Counted from the stretch's first letter, positions 1-8,506 are shown. The stretch is 23,826 bases of DNA from an uncultured Lachnospiraceae bacterium (GCA_947177925.1 CAMWWJ010000007.1:1-23826); one strand, 5' to 3'. The notes: generated by a model from the letters alone, not told the origin. Numbers and translations are program-made.

Positions 1-1468
1 GGGTAATGCAGAGAACCTGATGGTCCCTTCCGAGCATTCCCAGCTTTTCCGAAACCTTCCATGCGGTTTTTCCGCTTATTCCCGTATCGATTTCGTCAAA
101 AATCAAGGTACCGATCCTGTCCTTTTCGGCCAGTACGGTCTTTAATGCCAGCATAATACGGGAAAGCTCTCCGCCGCTTGCCACTGATTCCAGCGGCCTG
201 TTTGGCTCCCCTGGATTTAATGCAATCAAAAATGAGATTTTATCATATCCATCCCTGCCCGGCTGCTTTTTCTCAAAAGCAATTTGAAAGTGCACATCAA
301 GAAAATTTAAATCCACAAGCGCTTCTTTCATTTTTCCTTCTAAAATCGCTGCCTGCTCCTGTCTGATCGCCGATGCCTGCCCGCACAGTGCAAAAAGCTT
401 CTCTTCTGTCTGTTCATGTTTTTTTAGCAGCTCTTCCTTATACTTCTCCAGATCCGTCAGCATAAGAAGCTGTTTTTCAATTTCCTTCTGATATGCAAGT
501 ATTCCTTCAATCCTGTCGCCGTATTTCGACTTTAAATGATTGATTGTATTTAATCTCGACGAAATCTCTCTAAATTCATTTTCATCAAATGAAAGTGTTC
601 TGCCATAATCCTCAAGACGTCTGCTTAAACTGATGAGCAAATCTTCTCCGTTTACCATATCCTCCAGAATTCCCTGAAGCTCCTTATCGTATTCGGAAAT
701 GGAGGTAATTTCTCCCATTGCCCGCCCAAATAAGGAAATCACATTTCCCTCCATAGTGCCGTTTAATAAACTGTGGGACAGTTCTATGGATTCTGAAATC
801 CTTCTGGAATTGGCCATTTTTTCATAGGCAGCTTCCAATGTCTCATCTTCCCCAGGAGTCAGGGCTGCCTGCTCAATTTCTTCCGCTTCAAATTGCAGCA
901 GGGAAATTTCTTTTTCTTTATTTTCCCCTTTGTCCTCCAGGGCATTCAGTTCTTCTTTTTCTTTTGTATAGACCGAATACACTTCCTTGATCTGTTCTTT
1001 TATTTCCTTTAAGGAAGCCGGACAAAATTCATCCAGAATTTCTGCCTGCTTTTTTTCATTCAGCAAAGACTGGTGCTCGTGCTGCCCGTGAATATCCATT
1101 AAAATTTCACCGATTTCTTTTAAGGTCCTGTTTGTAATGGTCTCCCCGTTTGCTTTACATATATTTTTGGATGGCAGAATTCTTCTTTGAAGCACAAGAG
1201 TACTATCCTCCACATATACATCCAGCTCCCTAAGCTTTTCCATCTGCTCTTTTTCCGTAACGGAAAATACAAGCTCCACAAAAGCATATTCTGCCCCTGT
1301 GCGGATCATGCTCTTATCGGCTTTGGCTCCCAATGCCAAATTGATGGAACCGATCAGAATGGATTTTCCGGCTCCGGTTTCTCCGGTTAAAATATTCAAT
1401 CCTTCTTTAAATTCGATTTCCGCCTCATCAATGAGTGCAACATTTTTTACCCGTAAACTTTCTAACAT
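1..1468 (-). CDS. recN: DNA repair protein RecN (partial, C-terminus off left edge)
   Basis: RecN is an SMC-like ATPase that acts early in recombinational repair of double-strand breaks. The reading frame is open from the ATG at 1468 to the window edge, about 489 codons. It begins MLESLRVKNVALIDEAEI and reaches a Walker A motif GETGAGKS at about residues 29-36. A long charged, coiled-coil-like middle follows, and near the edge come the ABC signature (SGGELSRIMLALK) and Walker B (LIFDEIDTGISG). RecN proteins are usually about 550-570 residues, so some 65-80 residues are missing. The start is supported by AAGGA 7 bases upstream. The gene lies 9 bases after argR, and the two are probably cotranscribed. 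In related genomes spoIVB and spo0A follow recN, so they may lie just off this edge (inference). Confidence 0.96.
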   Translation of the reverse strand, partial: MLESLRVKNVALIDEAEIEFKEGLNILTGETGAGKSILIGSINLALGAKADKSMIRTGAEYAFVELVFSVTEKEQMEKLRELDVYVEDSTLVLQRRILPSKNICKANGETITNRTLKEIGEILMDIHGQHEHQSLLNEKKQAEILDEFCPASLKEIKEQIKEVYSVYTKEKEELNALEDKGENKEKEISLLQFEAEEIEQAALTPGEDETLEAAYEKMANSRRISESIELSHSLLNGTMEGNVISLFGRAMGEITSISEYDKELQGILEDMVNGEDLLISLSRRLEDYGRTLSFDENEFREISSRLNTINHLKSKYGDRIEGILAYQKEIEKQLLMLTDLEKYKEELLKKHEQTEEKLFALCGQASAIRQEQAAILEGKMKEALVDLNFLDVHFQIAFEKKQPGRDGYDKISFLIALNPGEPNRPLESVASGGELSRIMLALKTVLAEKDRIGTLIFDEIDTGISGKTAWKVSEKLGMLGRDHQVLCIT

Positions 1469-1477
1469 ACTTTATCC

Positions 1478-1930
1478 TTACTCTCCAATAAGCCCTTTGA
1501 TTTTATCCATAAGAAGCCTTGTCTCCTCCGGTGTGCGGACAGCTACCATAACCGTATCATCCCCTGCTATGGAACCTACCACCTCGTGAAGCTTCATGGC
1601 ATCTATAGAAGCCGCCACTGCCATTGCCATGCCGGAAACGGTTTTTAATACCAGTAGATTTCCCGCCACATCCACGGAAACAAATCCGTCCTTAAGCACC
1701 CTGATATATTTATCGCCAAGCTGGCTGTCATTATTTTGTAAAAGCGCATACTTTTGCGCACCTCCGGGCAGCGGCACTTTAGACAGGTGAAGCTGTCTGA
1801 TATCCCGGGAAACGGTTGCCTGGGTTACTAAAAATCCTGCTTCGTTCAGTCTTTTGGCAAGCTCCTCCTGGGTGCCTATCTGTTCCTTTTCAATCAATTC
1901 TACTATTTTCTCATGCCTGCTTTTTTTCAT
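1478..1930 (-). CDS. argR: Arginine repressor ArgR/AhrC
   Basis: ArgR is a hexameric, arginine-responsive DNA-binding regulator that represses arginine biosynthesis and can activate catabolism. The 150-residue protein has the usual length. Its N-terminal winged helix (residues 1-65) carries the recognition segment TQATVSRDIRQL at about 36-47. The C-terminal oligomerisation and arginine-binding domain contains GSIAGDDTVMV at about 119-129. I chose the ATG at 1930 over an in-frame GTG at 1948 because family members begin MKxxRH and the GTG would leave no ribosome site. The upstream site is weak (GGCGGG). The whole 121-base gap to nadK is taken up by a three-copy palindromic repeat array. I see no clear ARG box or promoter in front of the gene. 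Confidence 0.96.
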   Translation of the reverse strand: MKKSRHEKIVELIEKEQIGTQEELAKRLNEAGFLVTQATVSRDIRQLHLSKVPLPGGAQKYALLQNNDSQLGDKYIRVLKDGFVSVDVAGNLLVLKTVSGMAMAVAASIDAMKLHEVVGSIAGDDTVMVAVRTPEETRLLMDKIKGLIGE

Positions 1931-1952
1931 GTTAAAGTTCCCGCCCACTTTT

Positions 1953-2046
1953 CCCCGATTTTATATCGGGGACTTTCCTTACTTTTCCCCGATCTTGCAT
2001 CGGGGACTTTCCTTACTTTTCCCCGATCCTGTATCGGGGACTTTCC
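1953..2046. repeat. Three-copy palindromic repeat array, exact 34-base period (array A)
   Basis: Three units begin at 1953, 1987 and 2021. Each has the form CCCCGAT-N5-ATCGGGG followed by ACTTTCC. The two spacers between units are the same 8 bases (TTACTTTT). The 7-bp arms are invariant while the 5-base loops differ (TTTAT, CTTGC, CCTGT). On the minus strand, which is transcribed here, each unit reads GGAAAGT then a GC-rich hairpin. The array fills the nadK-argR gap and starts 5 bases after the nadK stop. The same element, also in three copies, precedes nusB at 8390-8482. Its function is unknown; a small mobile palindromic element or an RNA processing or stability hairpin are both possible. 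Confidence 0.93.
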
Positions 2047-2051
2047 GCATT

Positions 2052-2912
2052 CTATTCGCTGATTTTCTTATGAAGCACTTCCAAAAAGCTTTCCCTGCTT
2101 AATCGTATCAGCCTTGTAACCTTTCCCGACTGACTGATTACAATGCTGTCCCCGGTTTTCAGTGATTCCCTGAAATTACCGTCAAAATTCACTTCCGTCT
2201 TTTGTATATCCCCATTCTTGCCTACACCGATTCTGACTTCAATTTCATCCTCGGGAGATAAAATGATGCTTCGTGTATTCAGGGTATGGGGACAGATAGG
2301 CGTAATCAGGATCAGCTTTGCCTTAGGCTCTACGATAGGTCCGCCTGCAGACATATTGTAGCCGGTAGATCCGGTAGGAGTGGACACAATGACTCCGTCT
2401 GCATGGAAGCTGTTTAAAAACTGTCCATTTACATAGATATCATAGGTCACAATCCGGAGAGAGCCTTCTCTTGTAAGCACGATATCATTGAGTGCATGAT
2501 ACTTTTCCGCCTCTTCTCCTGCCTTTCTTAAAGTACCGGAAAGCATCATCCTCTCCTCCTGCTGCCACTCGCCCCGAATCAGCCGGTCCAGCGCTTCGTT
2601 AATATGGGACTGTTCCACCTCTGCCAGAAAGCCCAGATTTCCCAGATTGATTCCGATTAAGGGAATGTCCAGATACAGCGTATCCATGGCAGCCTGAAGA
2701 AGCGTGCCGTCTCCTCCAAGCACAAGAATACATTCCAGATCATCGGGAAGGTTCAAAGGATTTTGGTTATCATTGCCTAACCTTTCCTTTTCCGGTGCAA
2801 ACACCATGTAATCGCATTGCTTTCCTCTCTCCCTCATATAATCACATATGTAATTGGTGATTTTCAAATCCTTATCTTTAGGCTGATTGGTCAGCACAAA
2901 AAAATGATTCAT
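2052..2912 (-). CDS. nadK: NAD kinase
   Basis: NadK phosphorylates NAD to NADP with ATP or polyphosphate in the cytoplasm. From the ATG at 2912 the protein is 286 residues, normal for the family. Diagnostic motifs are GGDGT at about residues 66-70, GINLGNLGFLAEV at about 87-99, and TPTGSTGYNMSAGGP at about 178-192. A GTG start at 2921, overlapping the tlyA stop codon by one base, is an alternative; it would add three residues and has AGGAAAG upstream. Either start implies translational coupling to tlyA. The gene is absent from the equivalent B. subtilis cluster, so its place between tlyA and argR is a lineage feature. It is followed directly by repeat array A. Confidence 0.96.
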   Translation of the reverse strand: MNHFFVLTNQPKDKDLKITNYICDYMRERGKQCDYMVFAPEKERLGNDNQNPLNLPDDLECILVLGGDGTLLQAAMDTLYLDIPLIGINLGNLGFLAEVEQSHINEALDRLIRGEWQQEERMMLSGTLRKAGEEAEKYHALNDIVLTREGSLRIVTYDIYVNGQFLNSFHADGVIVSTPTGSTGYNMSAGGPIVEPKAKLILITPICPHTLNTRSIILSPEDEIEVRIGVGKNGDIQKTEVNFDGNFRESLKTGDSIVISQSGKVTRLIRLSRESFLEVLHKKISE

Positions 2913-2920
2913 GTTTCCCA

Positions 2921-3742
2921 CTACTTTCCTGACAGACTTCCATGAGCTGCTTCTACCACTTCTAAAATAAGTCCTTCTTTTTCCTCTTCCGGCTCCGCCC
3001 GCTCCGATTTTCCATTTTCTAAATAAAGCAGATATTCAATATTTCCTTCCGGGCCTTTAATGGGGGAATAGGAAAGCCCCAAAATAAAAAATCCCATAGA
3101 AGCTGCAAAGCCCGCCACTTTTTCTATGACTTCCATATGCACCTGCTTATCCGTTACCACACCTTTTTTTCCTACCTTTTCCCTGCCAGCCTCAAACTGG
3201 GGCTTAATCAGGCATACCATCTGCCCGCCTTCTTTTAAAAGAGGCTTTGCTGCCGGAAGTATCTTTGTCAGGGAAATAAAGGACACATCTACGGAAGCAA
3301 AATCGATTTCCTCCGGCACATGCTCTTTTGTCACATAACGGAAGTTGGTCTTTTCCATGCAGATTACCCGTTCATCATTTCGAAGCTTCCAGTCTAACTG
3401 TCCGTGGCCCACATCAATGGCATACACCTTTGACGCCCCGTTTTGCAGCATACAGTCCGTAAATCCTCCGGTTGAGGCTCCTATATCCATACAGGTCTTT
3501 TCCAAAAGCTCTATGGGAAATTCCTTCATTGCTTTTTCCAGTTTCAGACCGCCTCTACTCACATATTTTAATGTATTGCCTCTTACTTCTATTTGAACCT
3601 TATCCGGGTCGAACATGGTTCCGGGCTTATCCTCCTTCTGGTTATCCACAAATACCTGCCCTGCCATTAAAACAGCCTTTGCCTTCTCTCTGGAAGGCGC
3701 CAGCCCCTGCTTTACTAAAAGTACATCCAGTCTTTCCTTCAT
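2921..3742 (-). CDS. tlyA: TlyA family 2'-O-ribose rRNA methyltransferase (YqxC type)
   Basis: Members of this family methylate rRNA riboses, and some are annotated as haemolysin A. The 273-residue protein has an N-terminal S4 RNA-binding domain (about residues 1-60, ERLDVLLVKQGLAPSREKAK). An FtsJ-like SAM-dependent methyltransferase domain follows, with the SAM motif MDIGASTGGFTDC at about 85-97 and SVDVSFISL further on. A short acidic C-terminal tail (EPEEEKEG) is present. The ATG overlaps the dxs stop by 4 bases (ATGA), a sign of coupling. In B. subtilis yqxC holds the same place between dxs and ahrC. The rRNA target and any haemolytic activity cannot be inferred from the sequence. Confidence 0.94.
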   Translation of the reverse strand: MKERLDVLLVKQGLAPSREKAKAVLMAGQVFVDNQKEDKPGTMFDPDKVQIEVRGNTLKYVSRGGLKLEKAMKEFPIELLEKTCMDIGASTGGFTDCMLQNGASKVYAIDVGHGQLDWKLRNDERVICMEKTNFRYVTKEHVPEEIDFASVDVSFISLTKILPAAKPLLKEGGQMVCLIKPQFEAGREKVGKKGVVTDKQVHMEVIEKVAGFAASMGFFILGLSYSPIKGPEGNIEYLLYLENGKSERAEPEEEKEGLILEVVEAAHGSLSGK

Positions 3743-5607
3743 AAAAGCTCCTTACTTTCTTCCATGATGCTGTGAAAAATCGTATCTTTATCAATTCCTA
3801 CAGATTTTTTTAATACTTCCACGTTTCCATGCTCCACATAAGCATCCGGCAGTCCTATTGTCAGCACTTTTACAGATAGATTTTCTCTGCCTGCAAAATC
3901 CAGAATTTTTTCTCCAAATCCTCCGCTTAATACGTTTTCCTCCATGGTAACGATAAGCTTATGTTCACCGGAAAGCTCCTTTAGCAGCTTTTCATCCACA
4001 GGCTTTACGAACCGGCTGTTTACCAGAGTAGCCTGAATGCCCGCTTCTTTCAGCATGTCATAAACGGCAAGACCGGTCTTGACCATGCTTCCCACTGCCA
4101 GAAGGGCGATTTTGCTTCCCTGATAAATGATTTCGCTTTTCCCAAGCTCCACCGGCTGTCTGAATTCCTTTAAGCCGTCATAAGCTTCTCCTCTTGGATA
4201 CCGAATGGCAATGGGATGCTGAAATTCAACCGCGAACTTCAACATATCGGACAGCTCCCATTTATTTTTAGGCGCCATAATATGCATTCCCGGAATACTG
4301 GATAAGTAAGATAAATCAAAAATACCCTGATGGGTCTCTCCGTCACTGCCCACTAACCCCGCCCGGTCAACGGCAAATATAACGGGAAGATCCTGGATAC
4401 ATACGTCATGGAGAATCTGGTCATAGGCTCTTTGCAAAAAGGAAGAATAAACTGCCACTACAGGCTTAAGTCCCCCTGCTGCCAGACCTGCCGCAAAGGT
4501 AACCGCGTGCTCTTCCGCAATGCCCACATCAAAGAAGCGTTCCGGATAACGGTTCCGAAACCGCTTAAGACCTGTGCCATCCGGCATGGCTGCGGTAATT
4601 GCCACAATGTCCTTGTCCCTGTCTCCCAATTTATTCATGACCGTTGCAAACACATCCGTATAGCTTGCTTTCTTTCTTGGGTTTGCCGGAAGTCCTGTTT
4701 CGATTTGAAAGGGCTCCGCCCCATGGAATCTGGCAGGATGTCTTTCTGCCGGGCCATAGCCTTTTCCCTTCTGGGTATTTACATGTACTAAAACTGCCGT
4801 ATTCTTTCTTTTTGCTTCTTTTAACACTTTCGTCAGGGCGCCAATGTCATGGCCGTTTACCGGACCTAAATAAGTAATGCCCATATCTTCAAAAAACATT
4901 CCCGGTATTACCAGCTGTTTAAAGCTGTTTTTTGCCTTCTGGATCTTCCGTACGATAGGCGCTCCTACCTTTGGAACGTCCAGCAGCTTATAATAAATGC
5001 TGTCCTTTAAATCCAGATACTTGCTGTCCGTACGGATGCTGTTTAAATAGGAGGACACTCCTCCCACGTTTTCTGATATGGACATGTTATTATCATTTAA
5101 GATAATAATAAAATTGCTTTCCAGCCTTGCCGCATTGTTTAACGCCTCATAAGCCATGCCTCCTGTCAGTGCGCCGTCACCAATCACGGAAACAATCGTA
5201 TGTTCTTCCCCTTTGATTTCCCTTGCCTCCACAAGCCCAAGCCCTGCTGATATGGAAGTGGAGCTGTGTCCGGTATCAAAAGCATCGCAGTTGCTTTCCT
5301 TCCTCTTTGGAAAGCCGCTCATGCCTCCATAGGTGCGAAGCTGTTCAAAGCCTTCCCGCCTTCCCGTTAACAGCTTATGGGTATAGGATTGATGTCCCAC
5401 ATCCCATATGATCTTATCTTCAGGCAGATTCAGGGCAAGGTGCAGGGCCATTGTAAGCTCTACCGCCCCTAAATTGGAGCCTAAATGCCCTCCGGTCACA
5501 CTGATTTTTTCAATGAGGAATTGTCGGATTTCCTCTGCCAGCAAATGATAATCCTCAGGTGCAATTTTCTTTATGTCGTTTTCCTTCTCAATTTTTTCTA
5601 ACAACAT
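3739..5607 (-). CDS. dxs: 1-deoxy-D-xylulose-5-phosphate synthase
   Basis: Dxs condenses pyruvate and glyceraldehyde 3-phosphate to 1-deoxyxylulose 5-phosphate, the first step of the non-mevalonate isoprenoid pathway, using thiamine diphosphate. The 622-residue protein has the expected length. Visible motifs are the active-site histidine in TGGHLGSNLG (H41), the ThDP/Mg motif GDGALTGGMAYEALNN (about 143-158), the catalytic glutamate in GIAEEHAVTFAAG (about 362-374), and DRAGLVGSDGETHQG in the pyrimidine-binding domain. The ATG at 5607 has a GGGGG ribosome site. The gene follows ispA by 13 bases, so precursor synthesis and prenyl chain elongation are made from one transcript. Confidence 0.98.
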   Translation of the reverse strand: MLLEKIEKENDIKKIAPEDYHLLAEEIRQFLIEKISVTGGHLGSNLGAVELTMALHLALNLPEDKIIWDVGHQSYTHKLLTGRREGFEQLRTYGGMSGFPKRKESNCDAFDTGHSSTSISAGLGLVEAREIKGEEHTIVSVIGDGALTGGMAYEALNNAARLESNFIIILNDNNMSISENVGGVSSYLNSIRTDSKYLDLKDSIYYKLLDVPKVGAPIVRKIQKAKNSFKQLVIPGMFFEDMGITYLGPVNGHDIGALTKVLKEAKRKNTAVLVHVNTQKGKGYGPAERHPARFHGAEPFQIETGLPANPRKKASYTDVFATVMNKLGDRDKDIVAITAAMPDGTGLKRFRNRYPERFFDVGIAEEHAVTFAAGLAAGGLKPVVAVYSSFLQRAYDQILHDVCIQDLPVIFAVDRAGLVGSDGETHQGIFDLSYLSSIPGMHIMAPKNKWELSDMLKFAVEFQHPIAIRYPRGEAYDGLKEFRQPVELGKSEIIYQGSKIALLAVGSMVKTGLAVYDMLKEAGIQATLVNSRFVKPVDEKLLKELSGEHKLIVTMEENVLSGGFGEKILDFAGRENLSVKVLTIGLPDAYVEHGNVEVLKKSVGIDKDTIFHSIMEESKELL

Positions 5608-5620
5608 AATATAAATCCCC

Positions 5621-6511
5621 CTAACTTTCTCTTGTGATCAAGGACTGCACAAGCTTTAAGAAAAAAGAACCCGCTCCCTCTTTTTCCAACAGCTTAAGCG
5701 CCTCCCTGGAAAGCCTTTCCTGCTCTTTTCCCGCTTTCTCCAGTCCCTCTAATGTTACGTAAGTAGCCTTATGATTCTTTTCATCACTTCCTACCGGCTT
5801 TCCCAGTTTTTCCATTTGGCCTGTCACATCCAGGATATCATCCTGGATCTGGAATGCCACGCCGATGTTATATCCCACCTTCTCCATGCACTCAACCTGC
5901 TGCTCCCCGGCGCCCGCCAGCACTGCTCCGATAGTGAGGGCGCTCTGGATTAAAGCGGCAGTCTTATTTTCATGAATATAAAGAAGCTCCTCTAAGGAAA
6001 GTGTTTCTTCTCTTTCTTCTGCCAGAATATCCGCAGTCTGCCCGCCAATCATGCCATAAATTCCTGCCTTTTTTGCCAAAATGGAAAATGCCCTTTCCAC
6101 TCTGCAGTCCCCGGGCTTTATGGAAAAAGCTCCTGCTGCCGTTTCAAAAGCATAATTCAACAAACCGTCACCTGCTAAAATTGCCATTGCCTCCCCGTAA
6201 ACGATGTGGGTGGTCTTTCTTCCCCTCCTGTACTCGTCATTATCCATGGCCGGCAGGTCATCATGAATCAGAGAATACGTATGTATCATTTCAATGGCTG
6301 CCATAAAAGGATTTACAATGTCTTCTTTCCCGCCAAATAACCGGTATGCCTCCTGCATAAGCATGGGCCTTAAACGTTTCCCCCCTGCCAGTATGCTGTA
6401 ATTCATCGCCTGAAGCACTACCTTCTGGTTTCCTTCCTCTTTTGGCAGATAAGCCTTAATGATTCCTTCGATTTCCTCTACTCTTTTTGCAAGCTCTTCT
6501 TTAAAATTCAT
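5621..6511 (-). CDS. ispA: Farnesyl diphosphate synthase (short-chain polyprenyl synthase)
   Basis: IspA joins isopentenyl diphosphate to allylic diphosphates to make geranyl and farnesyl diphosphate. The protein is 296 residues from the ATG at 6511. It shows GGKRLRP at about residues 43-49, the first aspartate-rich motif DDLPAMDND at about 84-92 with RRGRKTTH after it, and the second motif QIQDDILD at about 221-228. I prefer 6511 to the upstream ATG at 6523 because GGAG lies at a proper distance from 6511, while GAGG abuts the other. The start overlaps the end of xseB by 11 bases. Product chain length (C15 or other) is inferred from family similarity only. Confidence 0.95.
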   Translation of the reverse strand: MNFKEELAKRVEEIEGIIKAYLPKEEGNQKVVLQAMNYSILAGGKRLRPMLMQEAYRLFGGKEDIVNPFMAAIEMIHTYSLIHDDLPAMDNDEYRRGRKTTHIVYGEAMAILAGDGLLNYAFETAAGAFSIKPGDCRVERAFSILAKKAGIYGMIGGQTADILAEEREETLSLEELLYIHENKTAALIQSALTIGAVLAGAGEQQVECMEKVGYNIGVAFQIQDDILDVTGQMEKLGKPVGSDEKNHKATYVTLEGLEKAGKEQERLSREALKLLEKEGAGSFFLKLVQSLITRES

Positions 6512-6716
6512 GGCATTCTCCATCCTCGCTTAATACTAGCACCTTTTTTTCCACCTGGTCGATTAAATCATTGCAATGTTTTAAAAGTTCCATCCCCTGT
6601 TTATATTGCAAAAAGGCCGCCTCCAACGTAATATCCTCTGCTTCTAATGCCTGCAGGGTTTCTTCCAATTGTCCGAATGCTTCTTCCAATGTGATATCTT
6701 TCTTTTTTCCTGCCAT
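6501..6716 (-). CDS. xseB: Exodeoxyribonuclease VII small subunit
   Basis: XseB forms a complex with XseA that degrades single-stranded DNA to oligonucleotides. At 71 residues it has the typical size. It contains the family core LEEAFGQLEETLQALEAEDITLE followed by YKQGMELLKHCNDLI, a predicted helical hairpin. The start codon lies 2 bases after the xseA stop, with AAGGA upstream inside the end of xseA. It overlaps ispA by 11 bases. This order, xseA-xseB-ispA, is widespread in Bacillota. Confidence 0.95.
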   Translation of the reverse strand: MAGKKKDITLEEAFGQLEETLQALEAEDITLEAAFLQYKQGMELLKHCNDLIDQVEKKVLVLSEDGECHEF

Positions 6717-6718
6717 TT

Positions 6719-7927
6719 CTATTTCCTTCTTTTCGTAATCTTTTGAACCTGGGCTTCCACTGTTCCGTTTCTTAAGGTGACATAAATAGAATCTCCTTTC
6801 GATAATCCGGAAACATCCCGAATGGCTGCTCCCGTCTGGTCTGCCACAAAGCCATAGCCCTGATTCAGCTTGTCAATTGGCGAAAGCCCTTTCAGCCTTT
6901 CTATATACAAAGAAAGCATATGCCTGTTTTCCTTTACCTTATCCTCCATGGCTCTTTTTAACTTTTCTTCCATGGTAAGGGCATACATTCTCTGTTCCCT
7001 GATCCGGTTAACAGGATTTTTATAGGATAACCTGAGCTGATAGTTTTCCAGTCTGTTTCTCCTTATGGAAATCAGCCTTTCCATCTGCCTCTTTAACTGT
7101 TCCCTGTATTCCTGCTGCCGTTCCAGTATCTGGCTGTATTCTGCTACTGCCAGCTCTGCTGCTGCCGAAGGCGTGGAGGCCCGCAGATCCGCCACATAGT
7201 CCGCTATGGTAGTATCTGTTTCATGTCCTACAGCAGAAATAATGGGAACGGAACAGTTAAATATGGCTTCCGCTACTGCCCTTTCATTAAAAGCCCATAA
7301 ATCCTCTATGGAACCGCCGCCTCTTCCTACAATCATTACATCCACCTGTTTTTCCTCTAAGGCATGGATGCCGTTAATAATGCTGCCAACCGCCTGTTCT
7401 CCCTGGACAATTGCCGGATATAGCAGAATCTGTATGTAGGGATTCCGCCTTGTGGCAATCTGGATGATATCCCGTACTGCCGCACCGGTAGGCGCCGTTA
7501 CCACTCCGATTACCTTGCTGTACTTTGGAACAGGCCGCTTATATTCCTGTGCAAACATGCCCATTTCCAAAAGCTCCTGCTTTAAGGCTTCAAACTTTTC
7601 ATAAAGCTGTCCCTTTCCGTCCAAAGTAATCTCTCTGGCATATAGCTGATACTTTCCGTCTCTTTCATAAACATCCACCGTACCGTTTACTACGATCTGC
7701 TTTCCCTCCTCTAAAGGAAAGGTAAGCCCCCTGCGGTTTCCGGCAAACATCACACAGGCCAGAGCGCTCCGCTCATCCTTCAGAGTAAAATAAATATGCC
7801 CCGAGGAATGATATTTTACATTGCTCGCTTCTCCTCTGACGGAAATGGTTCTAAGCATAAAATCCTGTGTAAACATATTTTTAATATAGCCGTTTACCTG
7901 AAAAACGGAATATATATTTTTCTGCAT
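6719..7927 (-). CDS. xseA: Exodeoxyribonuclease VII large subunit
   Basis: XseA is the catalytic subunit of exonuclease VII. The protein is 402 residues from the ATG at 7927. An N-terminal OB-fold domain (about residues 1-105, SVFQVNGYIKNMF and VRGEASNVKYHSSGHIYFTL) binds DNA. The catalytic domain carries VTAPTGAAVRDIIQI, IVGRGGGSIEDLWAFNE and SAVGHETDTTIADYVADLRA, all highly conserved. A helical C-terminal region follows, and GYGFV near the end is also typical. The 7927 start has GGGG 6 bases upstream; another ATG at 7945 has no properly placed site. The gene sits 44 bases after nusB. In B. subtilis folD lies between them; it is missing here. Confidence 0.97.
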   Translation of the reverse strand: MQKNIYSVFQVNGYIKNMFTQDFMLRTISVRGEASNVKYHSSGHIYFTLKDERSALACVMFAGNRRGLTFPLEEGKQIVVNGTVDVYERDGKYQLYAREITLDGKGQLYEKFEALKQELLEMGMFAQEYKRPVPKYSKVIGVVTAPTGAAVRDIIQIATRRNPYIQILLYPAIVQGEQAVGSIINGIHALEEKQVDVMIVGRGGGSIEDLWAFNERAVAEAIFNCSVPIISAVGHETDTTIADYVADLRASTPSAAAELAVAEYSQILERQQEYREQLKRQMERLISIRRNRLENYQLRLSYKNPVNRIREQRMYALTMEEKLKRAMEDKVKENRHMLSLYIERLKGLSPIDKLNQGYGFVADQTGAAIRDVSGLSKGDSIYVTLRNGTVEAQVQKITKRRK

Positions 7928-7971
7928 TGTGTTCCCCTGCTCCATTCCCCATCTGACCTGGAGAACCTTCC

Positions 7972-8370
7972 TTACTTTGTAAACTTTGCCAGAACTCCGT
8001 TAATAAAGGCAGGAGATTCATCCTGTCCAAACTTTTTTGCCAGCTCCACCGCTTCATTGATTGCAACGGAAACCGGAACATTATCATCAACCTCCATTTC
8101 ATATACGGCAAGACGAAGCAGAGTGAGCTCTACCTTTCCCATACGGTTCACAGACCATTTATCCGCCTTTTCCGTTAACATCCCGTCAATCGTTTCCAGC
8201 TTGTCTGCAATCTTTTCGTACTTCTCCCGGATTTCCTTTTGATCCTTTTCTTCCATGGCTTCTTCCTGTTCAAAAAATAAGCGAAGCTGTTCTGGCATAT
8301 CTTCTATTTGATTAAATTCTATGCGGAACAATATTTTAAAAATCTGCTCCCTGATTTCTCTTCTGCTCAT
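7972..8370 (-). CDS. nusB: Transcription antitermination factor NusB
   Basis: NusB binds boxA RNA with NusE (S10) and supports antitermination of rRNA transcription. The all-helical 132-residue protein matches the family: SRREIREQIFKILFRIEF at the N-terminus, RLAVYEMEVDDNVPVSVAINEAVELAKKFG in the middle and FINGVLAKF at the end. The ATG at 8370 is preceded by AAAGGAT at a normal distance. A longer reading from an upstream TTG would run into the palindromic repeat and add unrelated residues, so I reject it. It is the first gene of the compact left operon. No convincing promoter is visible in the 169 bases between asp23 and nusB, which contain a terminator and repeat array B. Confidence 0.96.
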   Translation of the reverse strand: MSRREIREQIFKILFRIEFNQIEDMPEQLRLFFEQEEAMEEKDQKEIREKYEKIADKLETIDGMLTEKADKWSVNRMGKVELTLLRLAVYEMEVDDNVPVSVAINEAVELAKKFGQDESPAFINGVLAKFTK

Positions 8371-8389
8371 AGCCTTATCCTTTACTATT

Positions 8390-8482
8390 CCCCGATCTCG
8401 TATCGGGGACTTTCCTTTCATTCCCCGATCTTGTATCGGGGACTTTCCTCTCCATTCCCCGATCTTGTATCGGGGACTTTCC
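8390..8482. repeat. Three-copy palindromic repeat array in the nusB leader (array B)
   Basis: Units start at 8390, 8423 and 8457, giving periods of 33 and 34 bases. Each is CCCCGAT-N5-ATCGGGG-ACTTTCC, the same as array A at 1953-2046 and in the same orientation. Loops are CTCGT, CTTGT and CTTGT; spacers are TTTCATT and TCTCCATT. Arms and the ACTTTCC tail are identical in all six copies of the window, while loops and spacers vary. The array ends 19 bases before the nusB start (counted on the minus strand) and would be within its leader RNA if transcription starts upstream. Confidence 0.93.
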
Positions 8483-8506
8483 TTTTTCCTGTTTTATTCC
8501 ATAGTG

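Noticed and set aside
1953..2046. Regular repeat-spacer array resembling CRISPR
   Set aside because: Only three units, spacers of 8 bases with the same sequence, strong palindromic arms and no cas genes. The period is 34 bases in total, far too short for repeat plus spacer.
4408..4791. 127-codon plus-strand reading frame antisense to dxs
   Set aside because: It lies entirely within highly conserved dxs codons and has no ribosome site or plausible product; such shadows are common opposite GC-moderate genes.
8371..8421. N-terminal extension of nusB reading through the repeat
   Set aside because: It adds residues encoded by the repeat, uses a TTG codon, and bypasses the well-placed ribosome site before the ATG at 8370.
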